From: Brachionus manjavacas | Taxonomy: Eukaryota; Rotifera; Eurotatoria; Ploima; Brachionidae | Direction: 5' to 3' | NCBI GenBank assembly: GCA_019054805.1 | Contig: JAHQIY010000021.1 | Location: 1,157,243 to 1,221,242, forward strand | Length of the DNA stretch: 64,000 bases | Shown here: in pieces, positions 50,903 through 63,252 of the stretch | How the letters are laid out: each line of letters opens with the position of its first letter | Position numbering within the stretch: position 1 is the stretch's first letter | Position numbers and translations under genes: made by a program | The notes under the pieces: model-generated | Databases searched by the model: none | What the model was told of the DNA's origin: nothing | The model's input: the letters and a program-made list of their open reading frames with translations, nothing else

Positions 50903-52952
50903 ATGCAAAATAATATTTTTAATTTACCAGTTAGCTTTTTGTTTAACACCAACAATACTTATCCACAAAAGCTAGCTAAAAACGGCATTAACTGTATTTT
51001 AGACCTACTGCTAACTTTACCTTTTAACGTTATTAACCGCAAATTATGCAACGGTATTAAAGATTTACAAGCCAAAGAACATTGCATAATACCACTAACC
51101 CCTATTAGCCACAACAAAACCTACAAAAAAACTACGGTATTGTGTGTAGATGACTTTGGTGATTATATTAACATTGTGTATTTTTCTGCCCCTAAGTATA
51201 TTACTAATTATTTGCCTATTAATACTAAAGTGCTTATTGTTGCAGAACCAGATTACTTTGGGGCAAATTTAGTTTTTAATCATCCTAAAGTGGTTAAGTT
51301 AGAAAAACAAGATACTATTAAACTTATAGAACCAATATACCGTGCTATAGATGGCATATCTTCGGCTAAACTGCACCAATTAATACTAAAAGCACTTAAT
51401 TTGTTAACGGCAAATCCGGTAGCAGAATGGCTAGACAATAACTACATGCAACAACACAAACTACCTACTTTTGCTAAGGCTTTACACAATGTGCATAACC
51501 CCACTAGTGTGGTAGATATTTTACCAACCAGCCCTAATGTAATTAGGTTGGCTATAGATGAAATTTTGGCTTACCATTATTTTTTAATGTACAGCAAAAA
51601 TTTAAACACCGCACAAGGCGTTAGCATTAATAGTAACAACAGCATTATAAAGCCTCTATTGGCAAATTTGCCTTTTAAATTAACCCCTAGCCAAGTAGAT
51701 GCTATAAAAATACTAAAAAATAAATTAGCTAGCACTAATAAAGAAAATATTTTATTGCAAGGCGATGTTGGTTCTGGCAAAACTATTGTGTGCTTTATAG
51801 CGGCGACTTTTGCTTTAGAAAGCGGGTATCAGGTGGCTTTTTTAGCCCCTACCGATATTTTAGCCAACCAGCATTACAGCAACTTTATTAATTATGCTAG
51901 TAATTTAAATTTAAAAATAGATTTACTAACCGGCAAAACTACGCTTAAAAATAAAAAGATTATTTATAACAATTTACAACAAAATAAAACTAATATTGTG
52001 GTGGGCACGCATGCGGTTTTTCAGCAAAAAGTAGATTTTGCCAACTTAGGGCTAGCTATTATAGATGAACAACACAGATTTGGCGTAAATCAACGTTTAA
52101 TGTTAAGCAATAAAGGTAATAATCCTAATGTAATTTTAACCACGGCTACCCCAATACCTCGTACTTTGGCGTTGTCTTATTATGGTGATATTGAATTAGT
52201 AGAAATTAAGCAAAAACCTGTTAGCAGAAAAGATATTATTACTAAAACAGTTTCTAAAAATAAATTAACCGAACTACTACAGTTTTTAGCAGAATCTTTA
52301 CAACAGCAACAAAAAATATTTTGGGTTTGTCCTTTAATAGAAAGAATCTGATAAGCTAGACTTAACATCGGCCATAGCTACTTACGAAAATTTACAAAAA
52401 TATTTTAAAAATTATAAAATTTTTTTAATGCACGGCAAACTTAACTCTGTGCAAAAACAACAAGTAATTACAGATTTTAAAAATAATAACCAAGGGGCAA
52501 TTTTAGTGGCTACAACGGTTATTGAAGTTGGTATTGATATTCCTTCTTGCAATATTATGGTTATAGAAAATTCGCAAAATTTTGGGTTGTCGCAGTTGCA
52601 TCAACTTAGAGGCCGTGTAGGCAGAGGAGAAGTACAGGGCGTGTGCTATTTGTTGTACGATGACGGTTTGTCGGCCACTGCAAAAGAGCGTTTAAAGGTT
52701 ATAAAAAATAGCAACAACGGTTTTGAAATTGCAGAAAAAGACTTAGAACTACGTGGCTTTGGCGATGTTTTAGGCGTTAAGCAAAGTGGCTTTAATTTTT
52801 TTACAGTGGCTAATTTAAGTTATCACTCTGCATATTTAGTGCCAACTATTAATTATGCTAAGTATTTACTGGCCACCAACAACAACGCTAACACACAAAT
52901 AAAAATAAATGCTTTAATAAATGTTTTTTTAAATATAATAGTAATTATATAA
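50903..52952 (+). CDS. recG: ATP-dependent DNA helicase RecG, one frameshift
   Basis: First frame (to 52351): N-terminal wedge/OB region, then helicase motifs LLQGDVGSGKTIV, AIIDEQHRFGVNQR and TATPIPRTLALS. An extra A near 52345 interrupts it; the second frame continues ESDKLDLTSA..., LMHGKLNSVQKQQVI, TTVIEVGIDIP and HQLRGRVGRGE. Joined length about 683 residues, normal. It remodels stalled forks. Divergent from mfd with 129 bases between, which must hold both promoters. Confidence 0.95.
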
Positions 52953-52972
52953 AAGTAGGATAAATTAATAAT

Positions 52973-54216
52973 ATGAATACTAAACCCAATAACAATTTAA
53001 ACGCTGTAGTGCTACTAAGTGCAGGCAACGGAGAACGCTTAAACAGCACCGTACCTAAGCAATATTTACCAACTAATAACAACCTAACCGTATTAGAAGA
53101 ATCTTTAATTACATTTTTAAACAATCCGCTAATTAATTTTATACAACCGGTTATAAGTTCAGAGCATTTAAGTTTATATAATTCTATTGTAAAAAAATTT
53201 AGCAACAACAAAAAATTATTGCCGGCTATTTACGGCGGTGCGACTAGGGCAGATTCGGTATTTAATGCACTGCAAACTTTACGTAAATATATGCCTAACA
53301 AGGTTTTAATTCACGATTCTGCACGCCCTTTTGTACAAAAACACATTATAGATAACATTTTAAACGCAATAGAACCAAAAATTGGCGTGGTTTCTGCCGT
53401 GCCTATTGCCGATACCATAAAGCGGGCTAACGATAATGTGGTTTATAGCGAAGAAGACCGCACTAATTTGTTTTCTATTCAAACTCCGCAAGGTTTTATT
53501 TTTAACGAAATTGTACTGTGCTACACTAAATTTAAAGATGAAAAACTTACAGATGATAGCAGTTATTTTATTAAAAACAATTATCAAATAAAGCTTATAG
53601 AAGGCAACTTGCTAAATTCTAAAGTTACTTACAAGCAAGATTTACAAAACCTAAAACGTTTAAACTATAATTATAGCGATACTCCCCCTATTTACGAATA
53701 TATTAATTTAGTGGGATTTGGGGTAGATATTCATGCGTTTTCCACATCTAAGCAAGATAACCAAATATTGTTTTTAGGCGGGGTAGAAATTCCGTATACT
53801 ACAGGCCTAAAAGCCCATAGCGATGGCGATGTGGTTATTCATGCTATTGTAGATGCTATTTTAGGTGCTTTAAGCGAAGGAGATATAGGCGAACATTTTA
53901 AAGACACCGACGACCGTTGGAGCGGTGCGGATTCTAGAGAGTTTTTATCTTTTACTAAATACTTACTAAAACAACACAATGCCGTTATTAATAATTTAGA
54001 TATTGCTTTATTGTTGCAGAACAACCAAAACTAATGGACTATAAGCAACTAATAAAAGAAGAAATTGCTTTTGTGCTAAATATAGATTCTAAAAGGGTAA
54101 ACATAAAAGCGACCACAGCCGAAAAACTAGGAGCAATAGGCAATAACCAAGGTATAAAGTGCTACTGTGTTGCCAGCATAACAAAATATATTGACGCTAC
54201 AGATGATATGCTTTAA
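52973..54216 (+). CDS. ispDF: Bifunctional IspD/IspF (MEP pathway), one frameshift
   Basis: AGTAGGA precedes the ATG at 52973 by 10 bases. The N-terminal IspD part has VVLLSAGNGERLNSTVPKQY and VLIHDSARPFV; the C-terminal IspF part has VGFGVDIHAF, LKAHSDGDVVIHAIVDAILGAL and GDIGEHFKDTD. The frame breaks near 54018, and the other frame carries on as AEQPKLMDYKQLI and ATTAEKLGAIG to the stop at 54216. Joined length about 414 residues. The fusion is typical of alphaproteobacteria and epsilonproteobacteria. The pathway gene dxr lies at 60.5-61.7 kb. Confidence 0.95.
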
Positions 54217-54229
54217 TATGTAGTTAAGG

Positions 54230-54402
54230 TTAAATAGGTTCTATGGGAATTTGGTAACACTGCTTATAAACATACGCAAGTTAAAGCCAAAACTGTATAC
54301 GCAACTGTGTTAAAAGATGTTTTTACTACAGCCACTGGTTAGTTATTTTTTCTGGGAAGGCTAAAAACTATACCACTTTTAAAGTCAGGAGACCGACCTA
54401 TT
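54230..54402 (+). promoter_or_regulatory. Cobalamin riboswitch
   Basis: The conserved landmarks occur in order: AGGTTC at the 5' stem, GGGAAtttGGTaac (about 54244-54257), CGCAACTGT (about 54300-54308), CAGCCACTGG (about 54330-54340), CTGGGAAGGC (about 54351-54360), and the B12 box AAGTCAGGAGACC (54382-54394) closing with GACCT. It lies about 80 bases ahead of the TonB-dependent receptor start. These elements bind adenosylcobalamin and usually repress B12 uptake genes. Confidence 0.9.
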
Positions 54403-54481
54403 TTGTTACCAATTAGCTTTGCGTATTACTTGGCTAATTAAGTTTATTATTATACAATATTTAATAAAATTAAGGCCAATA

Positions 54482-56248
54482 ATGTACAAATTATTAGGTA
54501 TAGTGCTATTGTATTGCATTAGTTATACTTTTATGCACGGCTTTACTTACAAGTTGCCTGCCACTAAGGTAGTTGCTAAATACAATAATTACAACGTTGT
54601 TATAAATGGTTTTAGCAAAACCACTACATTACAGTTTAATAGTAGTTTAGCAGAAAGCCTATTTAGCAATACTAATTATAATCAACCATATATTTTTAGC
54701 ATTAAAGGTAACAGCAGTGTTGCAGGTTATAGTGCGGTAATAATAGACGGCGTTAAAATTTTAGATACCAGCAATACCAATTTATTTTTAGATATTTCTA
54801 TGCTAAATAGCAATGTATTAAGCAAAGCTAAGATTGTTGGGGCTAATTTGTCTACTTTGTATGGTTCGGGTTCGAGCTTTTGGGGCTTTACTATTAAATA
54901 CTAAAAACATTAATACTAATTATACCAGCGTTGGCTTGCAGGTTGGTTTTCCTAGTTATAATTTGGTTAGTTTAGTGCAAAATTTTAATATTAATAATTT
55001 TAATTTAACGTTTTTTGGTTCTAATAACACGGTTAATCAAATTTCTTTAGCTAAGCAGTTGCCTAATGGTAACAAAGCTACCGAAAAAGATAAAACCACA
55101 GCGTTAAACTCTGCTTTTAAATTAAACTATAACAATAATAATTTGCAAATAAACGCAATGTATTATTACAACAAAGCCAATATTAATTTTGATGCCTTTA
55201 ATACCACCACCAACACCCCAGCAGATAACCCCACTAATAAATCCATTAACCACACTAACATTGCATACGCTACTTTAAAGCACAGTTTTAATAAATTTAA
55301 TTATAATTTATATGCTTTAAATAATGTACTGCAACGTAAATACACCAATTATATATACGGCGAGTCTAAATTTATAGGCAAACAAACCAGCATAGGTTTA
55401 AACACTAATTGGCAATCTAAAAAAGTTAAGCTAAATATAGGCACAGCGTTAGAAAACCAGCACTACAGCCACAAAAATTTATTATATGCAGATAACTACA
55501 TTAATATTTATAACTACTTTAACAATATGCAAATTATGTATGGCTACCGCAATAATACTATGTTAAGTAACAATAATAACGCTAAGCAACACAACAACGC
55601 TTTTGTGGTAGATTATAAACTACAACTTAACAATAATTATAGCGTTTTTGTAAATTCGGGTGTGGGGTATCGTAATCCTTCTATTTACCAGCAAGCAAAC
55701 ACTAACAGTAATTTGCAGGCAGAAGTTTCTAAAACCCTAGACATAGCTTTACAATATGCTAACAATAATAGCGTTATAAATAATAAATTTTTTATTGCTA
55801 AAACCAGTAATTTAATTAATTTTAGTAATGCTAATTTTAAGTATTATAATAGTAACAATACAATAATAAACAAAGGCTTTACAACGCAATTTAGTTATAA
55901 TTTAAAAAATATTAATTTAAATGCAAGTTATAATTATTATTTACAGCCAGTAAAGTTAACTGCTAATAACTTAAATGCACAAGTTAAGTATACTTATAAA
56001 AAGTAAGCACTAGTTTGCAAATGTTGGCGTACAGTAGCAAGCAAGATTGTTTATATAATAAAGTTTGCAATACCTTAAGTGGTTATGCGTATTTTAATTA
56101 TATGCTACAATACAACTTAGCAAGCCGTAAATTTAATTATAATTTATTTGTAAAGGTAAATAATATTTTAAATAAAAAGTATTACACTAATTATTTGTAT
56201 AATAATACAGGGTTTGCCGTTTATGTAGGTTTTAGATTATTTAAATAA
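54482..56248 (+). CDS. btuB: TonB-dependent outer-membrane receptor, BtuB-like, two frameshifts
   Basis: The start at 54482 is supported by AAGG 7 bases upstream. A signal-like N-terminus (YKLLGIVLLYCISYTFMHG) is followed by plug-domain features IIDGVKILDTSN, then LSTLYGSGS. Frame changes occur near 54875 (continuing AFGALLLNTKN) and near 56007. The rest is Asn/Tyr-rich amphipathic barrel strands, ending NNILNKKYYTNYLYNNTGFAVYVGFRLFK, the usual barrel terminus. Joined length about 589 residues. A B12 ligand is inferred from the riboswitch directly upstream, not from the sequence of the barrel. Confidence 0.8.
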
Positions 56249-56336
56249 AATTAATTAATAATGTACGAATTACAACGCTTAGCCCAACCTTGTAAAAATT
56301 TGGTTTCGCCATCAATTGTTAGATAAATAAACACGG

Positions 56337-57052
56337 TTAATTAGTACATCTTTTGCAAGCGTTGGCAAAATCGTAGTATACGGTGGCATCTTGCTTAACG
56401 CCTTTCATGTTTTCTAATACATTGCGTAGGCCAGATATACTGTTTTCTGTAGCACCTTCGCCTTTAAAATTGGTGTAGTCTACCAATAGGTAAATACCGT
56501 TTTTGGCTTATAATACGGTTAAACTGAAAAATAACTTTACTTTTATTGCTAGAAGTTTGCACAATATTGTTAAAAGAGTTTATAATGCGGTTAAACATAT
56601 ACTCTACTTGAAACATGCTTAGTTTTTCAAAAAACTTAATTATTTCTGCCACTTCGTCTGGATTATTTTGCTTGTAGGTTTCAAATTCTTGCTTGCTATT
56701 CCACGGAGCATTGTATTGTTGCAATAATTTAGGTACTTTAATGTTTTTAGATTTATAAAAATCTATTAACAAAGGTAGTGTATTGCCAAAGCTACTATTA
56801 TAATTAGCCGGAAACCAAATAAAATGCCCTATTCCTAACAGAAGGAAACGGTTCTTTAGCACTCCAAAACATTAAGTATTGTGGGTTGCCACCGGTTTCG
56901 TTTTTGTATACTAGTTCGGCCACTTGCTTAACATTAGCACCGCTAATTTTGTAGCCCTGTACGTTAATTGCCTTGTATTGGCAGGCACTAAGTAAAAATA
57001 CTAATGCGGTAATGGTAATAATTTTTAGCACTGGCAACGTAAAATCTTGCAC
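56337..57052 (-). CDS. Conserved lipoprotein with ETGG and GIGHFIWF motifs, several frameshifts
   Basis: The N-terminus (LKIITITALVFLLSACQYK) has a lipoprotein signal with lipobox LSAC. In the first frame the mature part contains YKNETGGNPQYLMFWSAKEPFPS. The second frame, entered near 56830, continues GIGHFIWFPANYNSSFGNTLPLLIDFYK, and the third, entered near 56510, ends ...NACKRCTN at 56337. Uncharacterised proteobacterial proteins share the NE-x-GG ... GEPFPSLGIGHFIWFP pattern, which resembles a glycosidase-like active-site region, but no function is established. Its start overlaps the end of bamA. Confidence 0.65.
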
Positions 57053-59329
57053 CTATGGTAAACGAAATTAAACTAGTTTCATCGGTTGGTTGTTTCATTA
57101 TAGGCCAAGCAAAATCTAGGTTTAAAATACCTAACGGCGAAACCCAAGTTAAACCAAAACCAGCAGACGAACGCACAGCATCGTTGGCAATATATTGGTA
57201 TTTTGGATATTGCTTAGATAGTTTTTTAAAATCGGTAACTGTGCCGTAATCGTTAAAAATATGAAACAACAAGCTATAGTTAGAAACCCCTGGTACTGGT
57301 GTTTCTATTTGAAAACTACCCCTAAAAATATTACGCCCACCTAGTGTGTATAAACTGTTGGCGTAGTAGCCTTTTAAACTAGGGCCAATGCCGTCTACAC
57401 TAGATAATTTAAAGCCACGCAAGGTATTGTCGCCAATATCAAATTTGTAGGTATTAGAAATTTCTTTGTTATTAATTTTAGCAATATTACCGGCGTATAG
57501 TAATGTAGAAAAAACTATATCTTTATATAATTTTTGATACCAAATTGTTTTTAGCGTATTTTAAAATAATAAATATCTCCCCCAATACCAGAATATTCGT
57601 TATTCATTTCGGTTAATGTACCTTTAGTTGGGTAAATACCGTTGTTGGTTTTATCTAAAACCATTCTGTGGTTTACTACAGATTGCACGGTTGTGCCGTT
57701 ATCGTTTATTAACAAACTATTTTTTGTGGTATTGCGTGAAATTTCGTAACCAATAGATTGGCGATAAATCTGGCGTTATTTTATGCCCAAGCCCTAAATT
57801 TAAAGAGTCTGATAAAATATCTTTACTTCTGCTAGCATTGTTACCAAAAAAGTTAGATGTATACTGCCTTTGCACGCCCACCGAAGCCACAAGTTCTTTG
57901 TTTAAAAAGTATGGGTTGCTAAATGTAGCCCCGTAGCTAGTGTTGTTAGATGCAACTTCAAAAATTAATACCAAACGAATTACCAGTACCTAAAAAGTTG
58001 TTGTCTATTATGCTGGCGTTTAAGTTAAATTTACTTGCCCCTGTAGAATAACCACTGCCCGCAGAAATACTAGCCGTAGAACGTTCTTCTACATTTACAA
58101 CTACGTTTTGCTTGCCGGCTTCTTGGCTAGGTTGTGCCTGAATATCTACATTGCCAAAAAATTGCGTACGGTACAAATTACGTGTTGCCGCATTAATTTT
58201 TGTGCTGGTTAGTTCATCGTTTTCGTTAAATTTTAATAATCTACGAATTACGTAATCTCTAGTTTTAGTATTACCCGCAGTTTCTATACGGTTTACAAAT
58301 ATTCTGCTTTCTGGTTTAACCACAAATTTTATTTCTACAGTTTGTAGTACAGTGTTAAACGAAGTTTGGTAATCTACCCCTATAAACTGAAAACCCAACT
58401 TTTTTATAGTGCTAGCTAATTGGCTGGCGTAAACATCTACAGATGAAGCTTTAAACCATTCTTTGCTATCTATTTTTATAGCGTTGTATAGTTGGTCTTG
58501 ATATTGCAGTAAACTGTCTACTGTAATATCTATGCTAAAATTACCAAATTTGTAGCGTTCGCCTTCGTCTACATTATAGGTTACCTGTAATTGGTTAGAT
58601 AAACCAGATAATTGTGTAGAAGTTGAAAGCACGGTAAAGTTAGGATAGCCGTTTTCTAAGTAAAATTGTCTTAGTAGTTCGCCATCTTGTAAAATACGGC
58701 TTTTATCGTAAACTTCGCCAGGGTTAATAATACGCCACCATGCACTAGGTTTAGTTAAAATAACATTTTTTAAAGCGTAACTACTAAAAGCTTTGTTGCC
58801 TAAAAACACTACACTGTTTATTACAGTTTTTTTGCCTTCTATAATATTAATTACCACATCTAACGAACCATCTTTATTATTAGTTGCAGTATAGTTAACT
58901 TGTGCGGTTAAATAGCCACTGCGGTAGTAAATTTCTTTAATACGTTTAATATCTAAATTAATTTTAGAATCAGAAAAATTACTGCGTTCTTTAGTTAGTA
59001 AATCTTTATTTAGTAAGTCTGCTTTTATTTTTTTATTGCCTTGTATGGTAATGGTGCCTACTATAGAAGATTCGGTTAGTACAAAAGTTAGTACGCCATT
59101 GTTAAAATTGGCAGATACATTAGTAAAAAAATCTGAAGCATAAATATTGCGTAAGTTTTGGTTAACGGCTTCTTCGTTATAATTACTATTTGGGGTTATA
59201 GAAATTAACGTTTTTAGGTAGTCTGTATTTATACGTTTATTGCCTATAAATTCAATTTTTTTAATAGTTTCTGCAAAAGCAACGTTAATTAAAAGTATTA
59301 TTAATATTAGCCATATATTTTTTTATCAT
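56988..59329 (-). CDS. bamA: Outer-membrane protein assembly factor BamA, several frameshifts
   Basis: ATG 59329 reads MIKK and breaks in a run of seven A; one more would give IWLILIILLINVAFAETIKKIEF, signal peptide and first POTRA domain. A long frame then runs through the POTRA repeats (VVFLGNKAFSSYALK, NRIETAGNTKTRDYVIRRLLKFNENDELT) to the barrel start (GSGYSTGASKFNLNASIIDNNFLGTGNSFG). Further breaks lie near 57960, 57720 and 57430. The last barrel part has GLTWVSPLGILNLDFAWPI and ends near SFTIGARF. It inserts proteins into the outer membrane and is essential, so the breaks are very likely sequence errors. Confidence 0.92.
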
Positions 59330-59421
59330 TATAAAGTACCAGTTATTAAGCCAAATACATCTTTAAACACAATATTTGGCTACCATTAATAGTAAATTAA
59401 CAACATAAAACCAAAACCGTA

Positions 59422-60441
59422 ATTAGTTTAGTTTGCAAGCTATATGCTTTAATTGTTTGCGGGTTATTATTTGCACTAAAATAAAATTAGCAAATAACCG
59501 CCATCTAACGCCGGAATAGGCAAACAAATTAACTGATAAGCTAAATTTGAGTAGATATAAGCGACATTTACAAACAACCAGTTGCATAAGCCCTTGTTTA
59601 GCCGCTCCTTCGCCTACTTGATTTGTGCTAAATTTTAATGGGGCCACCAATATCTTTAAGTTGTAGTTGTAAAGTAAATAATTTTTTTAAGCTCATCTAC
59701 TATTGCAAAATAACTGTAATAGGTAAGTGTTGTAGCTATAGTTTTTATAGCATTAGTTAAACTATACGTTTGTGCTTATTACATTTAATGCAGTATTGCA
59801 CCCCTAGTATCGCCAATTTGCTTACCATTTACAATAGCGCTAGATAATTTTATATTAAAAGCCAAGGTTTTGTTATTACATGCAGTACTTCTATTGCAAC
59901 GGTTTTATTAGGGTTGTTTTGTAAAATAGTTCTTGAACCTGCGTAAAAGTGGTTACAGTAAAGTATTATTAATTTTGGCTATTTTATCGTTATCTTGCAA
60001 AATGTTGTATGCTGGGGTATCTTTTACTACTTTGCTAATGGTGGTATCGTAGTTTTTTAGTACCATTAAAAAACACTATACCAAAAATAATAATTATAGG
60101 AAAAATGTCAAATTAAACAAAGGGCCGGCAAAAATAATTAAAAATCCCTTTTGCCACACTTTTTTGTTACAAACGAATCATCATCTACTGGTGTATTTGG
60201 GTTAGTGTTAAACATTTCGCCTTTCATTTTTACATAACCGCCAAACGGAATTGGGGCAAATTTCCATCTGGTGCCACTTTTATCGGTAAAGCCAAATAGT
60301 TCTTTACCAAAACCTATAGAAAAAGCCTCTACTTTTACACTTTAAACAATTTTGCAAAAAGGTAATGCCTAGTTCGTGCACAAAAACTAAAACCGAAATT
60401 AACACAAAAAAGCCTAATATGTAATTTATTATAAAATCCAT
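59422..60441 (-). pseudogene. rseP: Site-2 protease RseP, frame broken at many places
   Basis: ATG 60441 begins MDFIINYILGFFVLISVLVFVHELG; a missing C changes the catalytic HELGH into another frame at once. Pieces in other frames read [41 protein letters not shown] and [13 protein letters not shown]. Near the end PIPALDGG (third zinc ligand) is recognisable, then QIITRKQLKH. Normal order dxr-rseP-bamA. The number of breaks fits unpolished sequence rather than selection. Confidence 0.85.
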
Positions 60442-60452
60442 TTTTATTTGTT

Positions 60453-61670
60453 TTACTTGTTAATACTATTAATATAATTTAAAGCGATGTTGCTACATAG
60501 GTTGTATTCTTGTAGTATTTCTTCCACGCTATTTAATTTTTTATTATTTATTTTATTTAGTGTATATTCTACCACATCTGACAATATTTACAAAATTAAT
60601 TTTATTGTTTAAAATAACTTTGCACTGCAATTTCGTTACTGGCGTTAAAAGCGCATAGAGGTACACGTTATTGCCTAGCTTTGAAAACGTTTTTTTGCTA
60701 AATCTATTGCTTTAAATTTTTTATTATCTAGTGGTAAAAATTCCATACATGTAAAATCTATTAAATTTAAAGGCTTGGTTTTTTTGGTTGGCAACCCGCT
60801 TAGGGTAAAACAAAGCATATGCAATAGGTAATTGCATGTTGGGGTTAGCAAAATGCCCTATAAACGAGCGCTATCTTTATAAAAAACACCACCGTGTAAA
60901 CAAAGCTGCGGATGCACTAGTACTTCTATTTGATTATACGGAATATTGGCAAACAAATAGCTGGCTTCTATTACTTCTAGTGCTTTGTTCATTAAAGTAG
61001 CAGAATCTATACTAATTTTAGCACCCATGCTCCATACGGATTTTTGTCGCTTTTAAAGCATTTTGCATGTAATGTCTTTGCATTTGTTGTGGGGTGTAAT
61101 GCAAAAAAGGGCCTCCGCTTTAATGATAAGTAAAATTTTACTTACATCTTTGCATACTGCTACCTTGCAAAGTTTGAAAAATAGCACTGTGTTCGGAGAT
61201 CTAGCGGAATAATTTTATTGCTGTAATTATTAATTTTTGTTGTAAAAAACTGCCTCCACATAACAATGCTTTCTTTATTGGCTTGATGGCTATTTTTGTA
61301 AATTTTTTTGCATAGCGGTTATTAAATATTCTATACTTTGCGTGGTACTGCTGGCTATAAGCAACTGTGGTGCAACTGCTGGCGTTGTTTATAACCTGTA
61401 AAGCCTGTTGTTTGCTGCCACTTAATATGGTAGTTGCTTTAGAATTAACATTTTTTTTTTGTGTAATAAATTTAAATTATTAGGTTGTACTAGCACGGCA
61501 AATTGCGGATTAAAACTATTAATTTGCGTAGCGAAACAAACTATAGTTGCTGTGGTTAATTAGTGCAATCTATGTTAAATTGGTTGGCGTATTGTTGTAC
61601 TAAGGTTTAGTGCATTAACCCCTACAGAACCAGTACTTTCACCTATTATAATTAAATTTTGTTTTTGCAT
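60453..61670 (-). pseudogene. dxr: 1-deoxy-D-xylulose-5-phosphate reductoisomerase, frame broken at many places
   Basis: ATG 61670 begins MQKQNLIIIGE where STGSVG (NADPH binding) should follow; one inserted base separates them. Further recognisable pieces in changing frames are [21 protein letters not shown], the metal and substrate-binding centre, IEVLVHPQ and ANPNMQLPIAYAL. The C-terminus SVEEILQEYN...NYINSINK ends at 60453. First committed enzyme of the MEP pathway, with ispDF in the same window. Confidence 0.85.
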
Positions 61671-61687
61671 AATGTGCTTATATTGTA

Positions 61688-62555
61688 TTATTTTATTTTG
61701 TTAAAATGTGCTGTGGCACTTTTGTAGTAAAATTCAAACGCTTGTTTGTAATTAAAACGCAATAACCACAAACTACCAAACGATCTGCCACCATGGCAGT
61801 ATATACATATCTAATTTATGCTGATTAATAGGTTTGTTGCTTATGGTTTGATAATGCTGTAAAAATGTGGTAAAGTTGTTATCAAAATTAAAGTCATTGG
61901 CTAACCATTGCCAGGTCAAAGTATATATCGTTGTGTCTCATGTATTCAAAGTTCACAAGCCAAATAATACAGTTCCTGTCTTGCAGTAGATTTTCTAGGC
62001 TTAAATCGTTATGGCACAGAGCAATATCCGCTGGATAATTTTTTAATAAAGTAAAACAGTGTTGTAAATAATTTTGGGGTTTTGTAGTTTAGTGTAATTC
62101 ATACGGTTGTTAAATTGCTTAATAACATTAATATATTTACTGGTAACATAGTTTTTGTAAGTTTTGAGGTTGCCTCAGTATATTTGAACTATGTATAGCG
62201 TGTAAAGATCCTGCTATTTGTTTTGTACTATTGGTATTAATTTCAAAGTTGGCACGTTTGGTATGTATTGTAAAATGTTAAAGTTATACTGATGCAAAGT
62301 GCAAAACTTAGGAGTAATTTTTTTATTTTTAAGTAACTCGTAGGCTGTGGAGGTGTTCTAAACTGATGATTAAACAAATTTTTATTTTTAGTATTAAATA
62401 TTTTTAATACAATTGGGTACACTTTTGCATTGTACTTTATAAACCTTAATGCTTGGTTAAAGCTTTAGTTAACGGGGTATTGTTTTATACACTACTGTAG
62501 GGTTACAAGGCGGTAAGATATTTTGTTTATTTTGTAGTATGTTTTTTGTAATCAT
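61688..62555 (-). pseudogene. Choline/ethanolamine kinase-like phosphotransferase, frame broken at many places
   Basis: A good ribosome-binding site (GGAGAA) precedes the ATG at 62555 (MITKNILQNKQNI). Later pieces read ALCHNDLSLENLL (the HxDxxxxN catalytic loop), IIWLVNFEYMRHNDIYFDL (the DFE-like metal site with its following acidic residues) and the C-terminal YKSATAHFNKIK. This is the pattern of the choline kinase/APH fold, such as LicA. In host-associated bacteria such enzymes can decorate envelope glycans with phosphocholine; substrate here is unknown. Assignment rests on short patches. Confidence 0.6.
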
Positions 62556-63252
62556 TACTTTTTCTCCATTTTTAGATATATATTTGTATTTATACTTAAA
62601 AACTACATATACTAAAAATAAAAAAGCTAAGTTTGTAGAATAGAAGATGGTAAAGTATACTATAACTGAGGCAAATTTAAACGATATAAAATATAATCAT
62701 TAAGATAATATTTTATTAGCCTGCAAATAAGTGGCTAATACAATAATAATAATATCATGGTAATTTCTAAATAAGTACAAATATACCTAAAATTTTTATT
62801 AAATTTACTGGTAATTAGCACTTACAACATACGCCTATTAACACCAACGTGGAAAGTTGTTTCGTGTGGTATTCGGTTATAATTAGTTTACGTTAAAGAA
62901 GCACTTAAATTTCCAAACAAGACAAAGCCGTATACCGCCAATATTACGTATAAAGTATTTAAAAAATCAAAAACATGAATTAATAAAGCGTTGCTAAAAG
63001 CCAATAAATCAAGTTAGAAAAAAACGTCAAAAACCAAGCTATAATTGTTGGTATGACATGCTATAAAATAAATATATATAGAAGTAAAGCAGTTACAATG
63101 GCTAAAACTTTACTATAATAGTAGCAAGGGTAAAAAATTGTGTTATAAAAACCTGTTTTGCTTAATAATACTTGTTATTAATAATAATTACTATTATAGC
63201 ACATTTTGCAGTATAACAGTTAACAAACATTTGACAGGTGTAATTGTTGTTG
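62556..63252. other. Stretch without a recognisable gene
   Basis: About 700 bases between two divergent gene starts. Many stops occur in all frames. I see no tRNA, repeat or conserved motif. Because base accuracy is poor here, a small gene could be hidden. Confidence 0.4.
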
